From the NCBI GenBank assembly GCA_039707655.1, contig CM077664.1, positions 25,160,781-25,224,780 on the forward strand: a DNA stretch of 64,000 nucleotides. Direction: 5' to 3'. Positions 22,526 to 33,407 of this stretch are shown here, one piece after another; position 1 is the first letter of the stretch, and every line of letters begins with the position of its first letter. This stretch comes from Elymus sibiricus. Its lineage: Eukaryota; Streptophyta; Magnoliopsida; Poales; Poaceae. The notes under the pieces are model-generated. The model was not told the DNA's origin and made no database searches. It saw only the letters and a list, made by a program, of their open reading frames with translations. Both the position numbers and the translations under genes were made by a program.

Positions 22526-22542
22526 GTCTTTTTTTTGTAGTG
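22526..22542 (-). repeat. Terminal inverted repeat of CACTA-1
   Basis: Minus-strand CACTACAAAAAAAAGAC. The CACTA terminus and the ATT following it set the right border of the transposon. Confidence 0.88.
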
Positions 22543-23584
22543 ATTACTCCACACATCGACCGCTATCCAGCATGCATCTAGAGTATTAAGTTCATAAAGA
22601 ACGGAGTAACGCCTTAAGCAAGATGACATGATGTAAGCAAAGTAAATTGAACCAATATGAAGAAACCCCGTCATTTTCCCCTTAATGGCAACAATACAAA
22701 TACGTGTCTTGTCCCCTACTTTGTCACTGGGATATAGAGCACCACAAGATTAAACCCATTACAAAGCACCTCTCCCATTGCAAGATAAATCAATCTAGTT
22801 GGCCAAACCAAACGGATAGATCGGAGAGAAATACAAAGCTATAACAATCATGCATAAAAGAGTTCACAGAAGACTCAAATAATATTCATGAATCATCTGA
22901 TCATAAACCCACAATTCATCGGATCCCAACAAACACACCGCAAAAGAAGATTACATTGAATAGATCTCCAAGAACATCGAGGAGAACATTGTATTGAAGA
23001 TCAAAGAGAGAATAAGTCATCTAGCTACTAGCTATGGACCCGTAGGTCTCTGGGTAAACTACTCACACATCATCGGAAGGGCAACAAGGTTGATGTGGAA
23101 GTCCTCCGTGATCGATTCCCCCCCCCCCCGGCAGAGTACTGGAAAAGGCCTCCAGATGGGATCGCGGAAGAACAGAAACTTGCGGCGGTGGAAAAAGTAT
23201 TTTGTGTGGCTCTCTGATGTATTGGGAATATTTGGGAATTTATAGAGGTGGAATTAGGTCAAGAGGTGCCACGAGGGGCCCACAAGCCTGGGGGCACACC
23301 TCCCGAGCTTGTCGCTCCCTTGTGACTCTTAAGGTCTTCTCCGAACCTTCTAGGGTCCCTTCTGGTCCAGAAAAAAATAATCCAAAGTTTTTTCTCCGTT
23401 CGGACTCTGTTTGATATTGATTTTCTAAAAAGCCAAAAACAAGCAAAAAACAACAACTGGCACTGGGCACTAGGTTAATAGGTTAGTCCCAAAAAATAAT
23501 ATATAATTGCATATAAAACATCCAAGATTGATACTATAATAGCATGGAACAATAAAAAATTATAGATACGTTGGAGACGTATCA
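22543..23584 (-). repeat. 3' LTR of A', promoter-side part
   Basis: 1042 bp matching 4184-5229 of LTR A. Starts TGATACGTCTCCAACG on the minus strand at 23584 and stops at ATT next to the CACTA-1 end. TATA box (minus) at about 23237-23244. A run of C (about 23121-23130) differs from LTR A. Confidence 0.9.
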
Positions 23585-23604
23585 AGCATCCCCAAGCTTA
23601 ATTC
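23585..23604 (-). other. Polypurine tract of A'
   Basis: Minus-strand GAATTAAGCTTGGGGATGCT immediately before the LTR start. Confidence 0.8.
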
Positions 23605-26430
23605 CTGATCGTCCTCGAGTAGGTAAATGATAAAAACAGAATTTTTGATGTGGAATGCTACCTAACATGTTCATCATGTAATCTTTCTTTTATGGTATGA
23701 ATATTTAGATCCTAATAATTCAAAGAAATAGTCTATAATTTGACATAAAGACATTAATACTCAGGCATACCAACAAACAATCATGCCTTTCAAAATATCA
23801 ATGCTAAAGAACGCTATCCCTACAAAATCATATAGCCTTGTCATGCTCCATCTTCTTAACACAAACTATAAATCATGCACTACCCCGGTGTTAGCCAAGC
23901 AATTGGTTCATACTTTGTAACGCGCTTTAGCTTTTTCAACCCCCACGCAATACATGAGTGCAAGCCATGGATATAGCACTATGGGTGGAATAGAGTATGG
24001 TGGTAGAGATTGATATGGAGAAGACAAAAAAGGAGAAAGTCTCACATTGATGAGGCTAATCAACGGGCTATGGAGATGCCCATCAATTGATGTCAATACA
24101 AGGAGTAGGGATTGCCATGCAACGGATGCACTAAGAGCTATAAGTGTATGATAGCTCAAAATGAAAACTAAGTGGGTGTGCATCCAACTTGCTTGCTCTA
24201 GAAGACCTCGGGCATTTGAGGAAGCCCATCATTGGAATATACAGGCCAAGTTCTATAATGAAAAATTCCCACTAGTTATATGAAAGTGACTACATAGGAG
24301 ACTATCTATATGAAAAACATGGTGCTACTTTGAAGCACAAGTGTGGAAAAAGATAGTAACATTGCCCCTTCTCTCTTTTTCTCTCATTTTTGGGTGGGCT
24401 CTTTATGGCCTCTCTTTTTCTGGGCTCTATTTGACCTCTTTTTTTTATTTTCTCACTTGGGACAATGCTCTAATAATGAATAATGATGATCATCACACTT
24501 CTATTTACTTACAACTCAAAATTACAACTCGATACTAGAACAAAATATGACCCTATATGAATGCCTCTGGCAGTGTACCAGGATGTGCAATGATCTAGCG
24601 TAACATGTATAAAAAATGATGAACGGTGGCTGAGCCCCAAATACTATGTCAGTTATATGATCATGCAAAGCAATATGACAATGATGATGTGTGTCATAAT
24701 AACGGAATGGTTGAAGTTGCATGGAAATATATCTCTGAATGTCTATGGAAATGCCATAATAGGTAGGTATGGTGTCTGTTTTGAGGAAGATATAAGGAGG
24801 CTTATGTGTGATAGAGCATATCATATCACAGGGTTTGGATGCACCGGCGAAGTTTGCACCACATCTCGAGGTGAGAAAGGGCAATGCACGGCACCGGAGA
24901 GGCTAGCAAATGGCGGAAAGGTGAGAGTGCGTATAATCCATGGACTTACATTAGTCATAAAGAACTCACATACTTATTGCAAAAGTCTATTAGCCCTCGA
25001 AGCAAAGTACTACTACGCATGCTCCTAGGGGGGAGGTGGGTAGGAGTTAATCATCGCGCGCCCCCAACCTTCACGCAAAGGAAGACACTCAATAATAAAT
25101 CATGCTCCAACTTCTTAGCATAATGGGAGACTATACGTGCATGCTTCGGGAATCACAAACCTTAACACCAATATTCTTACTAAACCACAATCATTCACTA
25201 GTACCTCCCACATATTACCATCTTTATATCGCAAAACTATTGCAAGGAATCAAACTTATCATATTCAGTAATCTACATGAAAGTTTTTTATTATATCCCT
25301 CTTGGATACCTATCATATTAGGACCAATTTCATAAACCGTGCATATTGCCATTACTTTTATTGAACTCTCAAAATGATATAAGTGAAGCATGAGAGTGCA
25401 ACTATTTCTTTGAAATATAACCACCGACATGCTCTAAAAGATATAAGTGAAGTACTAGAGCAACTGCCTAGCTCAAAAGATATAAGTGAAGCATATAGAG
25501 TATTCTAACAAATCACGAATAATATGTGTCCCTCTCAAAAAGGTGTGTCCAGCAAAGATGATTGTGGAAAACTAAAAAGCAAACAAAGCAAAGACTCATA
25601 TAATACACGATGCTCCAAGCAAAACTCATATTATGTGATGAATAAAAATATAGCTCCAAGTAATTTACCGATGGTTGGTAGGAGAAAGAGGGGATGCCAT
25701 CCGGGGCATCCCCAAGCTTGGAGTCTTGGGTGTCATTGAATATTACCTTGGGGTGCCTTGGGAATCCCCAAGCTTAGGGTCTTTCCACTCCTTATTCCTT
25801 CGTACATCGTGATCTCACTCAAAACTTGAAAACTTCAGCACACAAAACTCAACAGAAAACTCATGAGATCCGTTAGTATAACAAGCCAATGGTAACTTTA
25901 GGTACTGTTGTAAACCCATTCATATTTTATTATTGCATAATACCTACTTTATTCTAACTTCACCATGACTTACACCCCCCGATACAATCCATAGATTCAT
26001 TAAAACAAGCAAACAATGCAACGAAAACAGAATCTGTCAAAAACAGAACAGTCTGTAATGATCTGGACAAACGCAATACTTCTGTAAATCCAAAAATTCT
26101 GAAACATTAGGACAACGTGGGCAATTTGTATATCAATCATGTGTAAAACATTCAGAATTTTATCACATTCCAGTGAATCTAAACAATTCTGCTACTCGGC
26201 GCAAAAGTTTCTGTTTTTTCACAGAATCAAATCAACTATCAACCAAATCGTCCCCAAGGCTTTACTTAGCACAAACACTAATTTAAACACAAAAACACAA
26301 CCATAACAGTAGAATAATTTTGTGCACACTCAAAAAACAGAAAAGAAACAAGAAAAATAAAGATAACTATTGAGTTGCCTCCCAACAAGTGCTATTGTTT
26401 TACGCCCCTAGCTAGGCGTAAGACATAGTT
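23605..26430. other. Non-coding internal region of A'
   Basis: About 2.8 kb that aligns along its length with element A (bases 1 to about 2930), including the repeated phrase AGATATAAGTGAAGCA (near 25375, 25440 and 25480) and a second GGGGATGCC/CATCCCCAAGCTT block near 25690-25780. No reading frame is conserved between the two copies. Probably a long untranslated region. Confidence 0.75.
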
Positions 26431-27300
26431 TCAAGTGTTGTCCTCCTTCATTCCCATGTCATTTTTAATCAAATCTTCCAAAACTTTTCTTAGTAAATCT
26501 CCCTTCTCATATTTTTCTTTCCTAGTGGGAGAGCTTAAACTATTGAAAGGACTTTGTTTGGTAATTTTAACATTCATTACTTCAAATTCTGAATCATCAC
26601 CATAAACATCTTCATATAAAACATGTATTTCATCATCAATACGTTCCCTAGCCATCTCCTCAAACCACTCATTACTAAATCCTTAATCAATACCTTTAGT
26701 GATCCACTCCAATTTATCACAAGTATGGTGGTACAAAGTTTTAATAACTTCGGCATAAGGATCTCTCCTCCTAAGATTTTCACTATATGCAAAATAATCT
26801 TTAGATTCCACACTACGTACAGTGTATTTGTCATGGAGAATTTCTTCTATTGGAGGATGCTCAAAATTTATCCTATAGTAAGCAAAGATTTCTCTAGCTT
26901 CTCGGATTATATAGTCAAATTCACGCATAAGGATAATAGTAGCAATCTTTTTAATTTTGGGATCATGAATGTTGGGAAGTTCATAGAATATCTTTTGTAA
27001 TGCTGGATGAATATGCAAAAAAATTCTTTCTAACTTAACCACAAGCATAGAAGAGCATCCACATAGCAATTTGTTTTATCAAGAAGATCCCCTAGTTATG
27101 GGTATAACTCCAGTGCAATCAAAGAATTCCTGAATAATATTCCAGCTACCCACATGATAGATTTTAGTTTTGAAGTTGGTGGGAGCTTTAGTTTCCAGAG
27201 GATCATGATTAAGAACACAAGATTCATGTTTTTCCTCAAGAGTCTCACTAGTGCTATCTTCAGTAGCGCTTTCAACAATAACTTTCTCAGATTCAGACAT
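26431..27300 (-). pseudogene. Conserved ORF of A' (about 290 residues, function unknown)
   Basis: A single minus-strand frame starting MSESEKVIVESATEDS at 27300, about 40 bp upstream start codons being less likely because this methionine begins the acidic, low-complexity N-terminus. Residues about 1-45 are acidic. A first domain (KIYHVGSWNIIQEFFDC) is followed by tandem stops TGA TAA at about 27076-27081, then a hydrophobic and basic segment (LVVKLERIFLHIHPALQKIF), a DPKIKKIATIILMREFDY stretch and an acidic C-terminal half (DEIHVLYEDVYGDDSEFE). A short second break lies near 26680. I see no catalytic motif, zinc knuckle or membrane span. Position after the primer site is that of gag, but it does not resemble gag of D or A. 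It may be a packaging or regulatory protein of a non-autonomous family. Confidence 0.6.
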
Positions 27301-27480
27301 GATAGCAACTTCAAGCAAGCAAACAAGCAAAAAAGGCAAACGGAAATATTTTTTGTGTTTTTGTGAAAATGTTTTAGAAGTGGGGGAGATGAAAACGAGA
27401 GGCAAATGGAAAATGAAACTAAATGGAAGTAGATGAGAGCTTATGCGAAGGTACTTGATAGGTTTTGGTGATGTCTTCTC

Positions 27481-27493
27481 GGCAACGGCGCCA
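27481..27493 (-). other. Primer binding site of A'
   Basis: Minus-strand TGGCGCCGTTGCC, 11 bases from the LTR end CAAGTAGCA (27505). Confidence 0.88.
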
Positions 27494-27504
27494 GAAATTC
27501 TTCC

Positions 27505-28009
27505 TGCTACTTGTGAGCTGCGTTGGGATTTCCTCGAAGAGGAGAGGATGATGCAATACAGTAGAGATAAGTATTTCCCTCAGTTAAGAACCAAGGTTAT
27601 CTATCCTGTAGGATAACCACGCGAAACCTTGTGAACAGCACCTACACACAAAAGAACAAATACTTGCACCCAACGCGATCAAGGGGGTTGTCAATCCCCT
27701 CGGCGGTTAATTGCAAGGATCAAATCTTATAATTGTAGATAGATAAACAAAAACAGAAAACAAAAGAAAGGTAAATAAATTGCAGCAAGGTATTTTTGGA
27801 TTTTAATATATGGTAAAGGTAGACCCGGGGGCCATCGTTTTCACTAGAGGCTTCTCTCTCGAACAAAAAGAAGACGGTGGGTAAACAAATTACTGTTGGG
27901 CAATTGATAGAAAAGCGCATAGTTATGACGATATTCAAGGCAATGATCATGTATATAGGCATCACGTCCGAGACAAGTAGACCGACTCCTGCCTGCATCT
28001 ACTACTATT
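27505..28009 (-). repeat. 5' LTR of A', primer-site-side part
   Basis: 505 bp matching 3683-4186 of LTR A. It ends at CTACTACTATT, exactly where the other LTR piece begins, and then continues into GTGTAATAAGG, which is not LTR sequence. Confidence 0.9.
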
Positions 28010-28440
28010 GTGTAATAAGGAGGCACTCGCTTGCGTGCGGCCATGGACCATGTGGGTCCCTACTGTCAGCCTCTCCACGTACATCCCTCTTCCGATGTTG
28101 TCGTTTGTTGACAACGTTGACCATGCCGCACCGATAACACCAATGCGGTGGACGACGGCGAGACCCAGGAAGGAAATGAAACGGAGGCGGCGAAGCCATA
28201 ACAGTGGAGGGATGTGGGTGAGTAGAGGGATGGCCTGGCCAGCGGTAGGAGTAGGAGGGTGCGGTGAGGCCTGCCCGGCAGCACAGCCGGCCAGGGGAGA
28301 CGGGAGCAGGCGGTCCCGTCGGCGCTGGATTTGGCGGCTGGAGCAAGAAGATCAGAGATTGAAGAAGCAAGACAGTCGTTGGATGTCAACTTCTGCTAGA
28401 ATCGTTTGTTGACTAATATATAATAAGTAAAAAATTCTTG
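28010..28440 (-). repeat. Left copy of a 400-bp direct repeat
   Basis: Shares with 40550-40990 the blocks GCGTNCGGCCATGGAC, GTGGGTCCCTACTGTCA, CCTCTCCACGTACA, TCGTTTGTTGAC and, near its end, GGGAGCAGNCGG and GGCGCTGG. Same orientation in both. The LARD-like element lies between them. A short proline/arginine-rich minus-strand frame is open in both copies but is GC-driven. Confidence 0.8.
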
Positions 28441-28848
28441 CATACACGTCAACTTAATAGGCCCACAAGTCAGCCCATTTGCTATTTTTTTAATAATTTA
28501 TAGCTCATTTGCAAATTCTTATGCAATTTATTGCAGTCCATTTTCTTTTTGTTGGCCAGGGCCAGGGTTAGAAATTTAAATGAAATTTCGCATATTTCGG
28601 TGGGGTCCAAACTATTATTAATACCGAAATGTCGAGCCAGATTTAAACTACTTTCAAAATATATTTAAATTAGGTTAAAACCCAATGAAATTGGAAATCT
28701 GAAAATGTGAAAAAAAATCAGAGTAATTGCCAATTTGTCGTGTGTTTTTATATTTACAGCCCATTTCATATTACTTTTAAGATTTGCAGCCGTCTTGAAA
28801 GAGTTGCAGCCCAGCAGGGCGGAGAAAAATAAGTTGGCCTGGGTTGGG
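28010..28848. other. Unassigned region, partly CACTA-related
   Basis: The first 400 bases are the left copy of a direct repeat (see 40550-40990). On the minus strand they carry GGGACCCAC...CGCAAGCGAGTGCCTCCTTAT, which matches repeats in CACTA-1 (20690-20870). The remainder to 28848 is AT-rich, with no reading frame I can support. The right end, TTGGG, is the target site of the LARD-like element. Confidence 0.6.
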
Positions 28849-30522
28849 TGTGACACCCAGGTTTTCGCCCCTTGTTTTTTTTCCTTCGCGGGATTTGACT
28901 CCCGTCTTTTTTTTGGTGTTATCGGATTTTCTCTCGCTCTTGGGTATATGAAGATGGCCATTTAGCCTTGCCTCTCCTATCTGACAAGAGATTCTCCCTA
29001 GTCCAACCTTGCCACCCAAGATATTTTCTCAGGATTATGCCACCAAAACCCCACCTTCCGAGTTACCGGAAGGGAAACCCTAATTCTGGCAGTTACAAAG
29101 GAACCCCAATTTCCATTGATCTGTTGCCTCCCAAACTTTTCCCAGTGATCAACCCACATCTATAAACCCTGGATATGCAAAAATATTGCCAAGTCATTTG
29201 CAATATTTTTCATTTAAAATTAATTCCTTTTTCTGCCAGTTAAAGGAATTAAATCCAGGAAAATATCTATCCATCTCCAAAGTTCATGAAAACTTGTGGA
29301 GATATTCTTTGTGATCATATTGAGCTCCAATAAAAATATTGGCCATAATTAAATAATGGAAATTGCATTTTCCTATTTAAAGCCAATATTGCACTGTGGG
29401 CACTTTCCAAAGGAACTACCATTTTGTTAGCCAGGAAAAATCCCAAATAATTTGTGGAGCTTCTCCTATCCATATATTCACCATTTCCATCAAGAACCCA
29501 AGTTCCACAGTTCAACTTTTGAGCACATCTTCCAATTCTTGTTTCTGGACTTATTTTGAGGTTGTGAAGCAACTATATTTTATATTGCTTCAAAATTCTT
29601 AAAATTAATCCAGGACCTCGTATTCCATATATGATGTGATTATGCAAAAATTCACATCATTTCATATAGCCAATTTCTCCCAAAAATTCCATCTAGTTTC
29701 TGTCCTGCAGGAAGCTCTGTGAAGGAAGTACCATTTTGGTATATCCAAATGAGCTGAAATTTCTCCAGCACCTCCATATCTTCAAATCATCACCCTACAC
29801 CAAAATTTAGTTCATTTTATCAAGCCATATGGGTGCAGCTTCAAAGTCAACTTTCTGGACCAAATTTGACATTGTAAAGGAAGTGCACTCAAACTTTGTC
29901 CAATTTGCTTCAAATTTCTCCAGCAGGTGATCCTTCTTATCTCATGTCCCTGTGACAACTGGGCCAGCTCATTGGCACATCTATCTGACCAAAACTTCCT
30001 CCCCAAGATTCTATCCAGAAACTATTCTGGATCCGCTCGACCCCTCTAGAGCAATCCTGGTCCATCCCATGATCCATCTCATCTATTTGATCAGTGATCC
30101 ACTTGTTGGACAAGATATGGCAAGCAGGTACGCGCCGGAGCACATAGTGCACGTGGTGACCGCGCAGCGGCCGTGCGGAAACGGCGCTCTGCCAGCTCCG
30201 TGCGGTCGCCTCCGACCAGTCCCCGCTTGTCCAAACCTGTCCAGCAGCTCCCCACCGTCCGCGCACCCCTCTCCCGCAGCTTCTCCCCTCCTCTTTCGTC
30301 TTCTCCACGCCACGGCGAGTGCCGCTACCGCGCTGCCCGCCCGTGATCCGCCGTGTCCTCTTCTCCTATTGGCCTCTTCTTCCTCGAGCTGTCGCGTCCC
30401 TCTGCACCTCGTCAGGTCGGCCGCTCACCGACGCTGGGAACCAGCAAGCCACGTCGCCCGCAACCTCTAGAACGCCGGCCAGCTCACCCGAGCGGCGGTG
30501 CCTATCTTCTCCCCTCTCTAGC

Positions 30523-30530
30523 TATAAATA
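30523..30530 (+). promoter_or_regulatory. TATA box in the 5' LARD LTR
   Basis: TATAAATA between GCTC-rich sequences, repeated at the same LTR position in the 3' copy (37382-37389). Confidence 0.75.
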
Positions 30531-31619
30531 GCCCTCTCCCGGAGCCCCACGAGCACTCAGACCTCCTCCTCAACTCCCTAACCCTCCCCCAGCTCGACGA
30601 ATCGAGCTCCCGCGCCACGGTTTGCCTCCACGGCCACCATGGCCTCCGCCTCAGCCTCGGCCGATAAAAGCGCCCTTCCCTCCCATTGCTCCGTCTAGCC
30701 ACCGTGGCCGAGCACCACCATCTCCACTACGCCCTCCCCGCCTCCATTATGCCCCGGAGAAGGCCATGGCCTCGACCCCGAGCCCACCAGTAGCCATGCT
30801 CCGCCACCCCCCCTCGTCCAGCCACCACAGGCCACCCCAGCCTCCACCGCGGGTATGTGCGGGTGCGGCTTGGAGCGCCTCATCCATCGCCATCCTCGGC
30901 CGGCCCCCTCGAGCATCACCATCGCCGGAACGAGCGCCGGTGCACGTCCAGCCAAGCTCCTCCTCTTTTTCACGAGGAGGGAGAAGAACCTGTCGGGCGG
31001 GGCCCCCTGTCATAGGGACAGCGAAGGGGTAAGTGGAGGCGGTTCGCCAGGGTCCGTTTTCCCGTAGAGGAAGCGCACTCTCCGAAAGGCGCCTTCTCCT
31101 TGGGCCGGCCCAATGCAGCAGCAACAGCAGCCACGGCAGTCTCGGCCCAAGCCAGCCCGGTGGAATAGTGCTATTTCTCTTTTTCCGGCCGAATTCCAGT
31201 CAGGGGCTTGTTTGTAAATATTTTCTTTACAGATAGGTCCCTGGCAGTCAAACCCTCACAACTTTTCGCTCGCAAGTCCGATTCAGGTGAATCCAACGCC
31301 CACGTCTTCAGTTCATCGAGCCCCTTCCGATGGTATCATTTTCATAATGTTTCCACACTATGAAAATGACCATTTTGCCCCTGCCCTCCATTCAGCCCCT
31401 CCGAGTGGGAATCCTTTCCGACGAATTCTTCCGCGAGGTGATCGCACTTCTCCCGGAGTATTCCTCGACCCGCAGGCAAGCCGACCATCTGATATGTGCC
31501 CTAAATCATTGCTCTGTGTTATTCTTGCGTGTTTAAATTAATATGCTTATGCTTGTATGCGTAGTGGTAAGCTGTATGTGACGCTATTGAACCCTTGCCT
31601 GCCTTTCTTTGGTAACGGC

Positions 31620-31860
31620 ACCACGCCTGTGTTCTGAGCTGCTTCCTGCCGTCCGGGGTGGATGCCAACTTTATGTTTCTCTTGTCAGCAACTGGCCCGT
31701 GTTCTGAGCTGCTTTTCGGCCGTCGCGGGAAGCTGTTGAATTTCTTTCTGTAGCGGTGACCCTATGCTCTGAGCTGTTACTCGGCCGTCTTAGGGAACTA
31801 CTACACTCTTCTTATCAACACCGTCTCATGCTCTGAGCTACTTTTCAGCCGTCTTGATCC
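31620..31860 (+). repeat. Degenerate tandem repeat in the LARD LTR
   Basis: Units of about 65-72 bp, each with a TGTTCTGAGCTGC or TGCTCTGAGCTGY core and CGGCCGTC about ten bases later. The 3' LTR has the same array (about 38480-38720). Confidence 0.85.
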
Positions 31861-32579
31861 GGGGTTGAGTTATTCCAGTCACGTCCCAGATCTGAGTTGT
31901 AAAGACCGTTCTGGTGGCTACTGGTTTATTTGCCGGTTTCATAGAAGGGTTCAGATGGTCATAACTTACAGCTAAACCTTGTAAAGTGATAACTTGCCAT
32001 TTATATATTGTTTCACTAATGACTCGCTGTGATATTGTATGGAGATAGGTTGTTATGTTTTCATAATTGTTACATCATGCATGGTTACCGTTATTGCAAT
32101 ATTATGAAATGTGACTTAATAATGACAACAACCTCCTCGGTCGACTGGATCGAGTCATAGTGCCACCGAACCGAGCTCATCAAGTGCAACCACATTTGCC
32201 GGTATGGGACGGCCCTAACTTAGTCTATTGTCTTGCCTCTTGTCGGTACCACCAAAATAGGGAGGATTATGCGTGCGTGCTACACTGGCCCGGTAGGCGG
32301 CGATAATCCTGTGAGCCCAGTTTGGTTTATGTGCGCACGTCCCCGTTTGGGACAGTTTTGTTTGGCCACGATGGTGGCAGGTGTCACGGGGTGACACAGG
32401 GGCCACCCAGGACATGACCCTGGGAGGGTATGATTGTCGGTGGGACCGTAAGAGTGCTAGGCAATAGACAAGGTTTTGTTGGAGCAGCACCGGTCCACCC
32501 GAATGGGAACATGTACTATAGTACGAGGCCGGGAGCTCCATGGTGTGGGTAAAGTGCGCAACCTCTGCAGAGTGTAAAT

Positions 32580-32600
32580 CTATTCGAATAGCCGCGTTCT
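32580..32600 (+). promoter_or_regulatory. Conserved LTR motif in the 5' LARD LTR
   Basis: CTATTCGAATAGCCGCGTTC, one base different from the copies in LTR B (7103-7122), LTR F (56150-56169) and the 3' LARD LTR (39438-39457). Confidence 0.75.
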
Positions 32601-33394
32601 CGGTCATGGGACACAGTTCGTACTAGGTCACACTATTTGGTCTGTGTCGAGTCCGGAGGAATAAACGAGATAATGTTGCTGCTAAGAGTGAACCAGAGAA
32701 AGGTATGATTTATCAGACTTATAGTGCAGATGCATGGACATCGGACGATGTCAGGTATATGATGTTGGCCATGCGATGGCTATGAGATAAGTGGTCGGAT
32801 GACCACAGGACTTGGATTTGGTTTGGATCATGACATATTCGGAGTATGGATTAATTACTTGATATGCTTTATCTTCGTCATACCACAGATAGTTTACATG
32901 CTAGATAATCTTGCTATGACATGATGACTAATGCTGCTGGATAATTAATCTTGCTAGATAATCCTGCCATAACATGACAGTTAATATTGTTAAGATAACA
33001 AATGCATGCTTGAATGCCATGGATCGCATTGCTTCGTGTATATGTTATTTGGTTTGCTTGCGAGTACATTCAAAAGTACTCAGCGGCCTTCAATGTGGCC
33101 AGGTTCACCTAAGGATTCGACGTCCACTAGCGAGGAGTCGGAGTATTCGCGGCTAGAGGAGTAACCCAGTCAGATCCCTGTGGATTGGAGCTGCACCACG
33201 ACCATGCTGCCTTAGATAGAGCTTTTCCGCTGCCATCACCCTTGTAAATAGCATGTAAGACTTATATATCCATTAATAGAAATGCTTGTGTTCATGATAC
33301 TTGTTGTAAAAGCGCATGCCAGAGTGATTTCCTGGGCTGGTATGTGCGGTGACCGTCTGACTACAGTGGTATTCAGGCGGGGCGCCACAACGGA

Positions 33395-33407
33395 TGGTAT
33401 CAGAGCC
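33395..33407 (+). other. Primer binding site of the LARD-like element
   Basis: TGGTATCAGAGCC, initiator tRNA-Met type, five bases after the LTR end. Confidence 0.93.

Larger units (their letters stand above)
20653..22542 (+). mobile_element. CACTA-1 transposon, 3' subterminal region
   Basis: GC-rich repeat-filled DNA ending in TTTTTGTAGTG at 22542; on the minus strand this reads CACTACAAAAAAAAGACAC, the terminal inverted repeat of a Triticeae CACTA element (Jorge-like by memory). It is followed by ATT, a candidate three-base target duplication, and then an LTR of A'. Subterminal repeats: ten exact TGTTCATC motifs (about 21155-21920), an 81-bp tandem repeat (21334-21546) and eight TTCAGT motifs about every 30 bases (21970-22190). 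Such repeats are where CACTA-encoded binding proteins dock. The transposase fragment at 11356-11871 has the matching orientation and probably belongs to it. The left end is outside the window. Confidence 0.85.
22543..28009 (-). mobile_element. Athila-like Gypsy element A' with two partial LTRs
   Basis: Same family as A. On the minus strand: part LTR (28009-27505), primer site, one conserved ORF (27300-26431), about 2.8 kb of non-coding internal DNA, polypurine tract and part LTR (23584-22543). The two LTR pieces are complementary halves: the left piece begins ATTACTCC and the right piece ends CTACTACTATT, and together they make one 1544-bp LTR with only ATT in common. No reverse transcriptase or integrase is present in a 3.9-kb interior, so the element is non-autonomous. 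Left neighbour is the CACTA-1 end; right neighbour is an unassigned CACTA-related stretch. Confidence 0.87.
28849..33389 (+). repeat. 5' LTR of the LARD-like element
   Basis: Starts TGTGACACCCAGG, ends GGGGCGCCACA. TATA box TATAAATA at 30523-30530, so about 1.7 kb lies upstream and 2.9 kb would be transcribed from it. The stretch 30120-31080 is GC-rich with several chance reading frames. 31620-31860 holds four or five degenerate units of about 65-72 bases with TCTGAGCTGC...CGGCCGTC. The motif CTATTCGAATAGCCGCGTTC is at 32580-32599 and GAGTACATTCAAAAGTACTC near 33062-33081. Confidence 0.93.

Noticed and set aside
30083..31124. Multiple ORFs of 70-172 codons on both strands, repeated at 36942-37873
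   Set aside because: GC-rich transcribed part of the LARD LTR. The frames are not preserved equally between the two LTRs.
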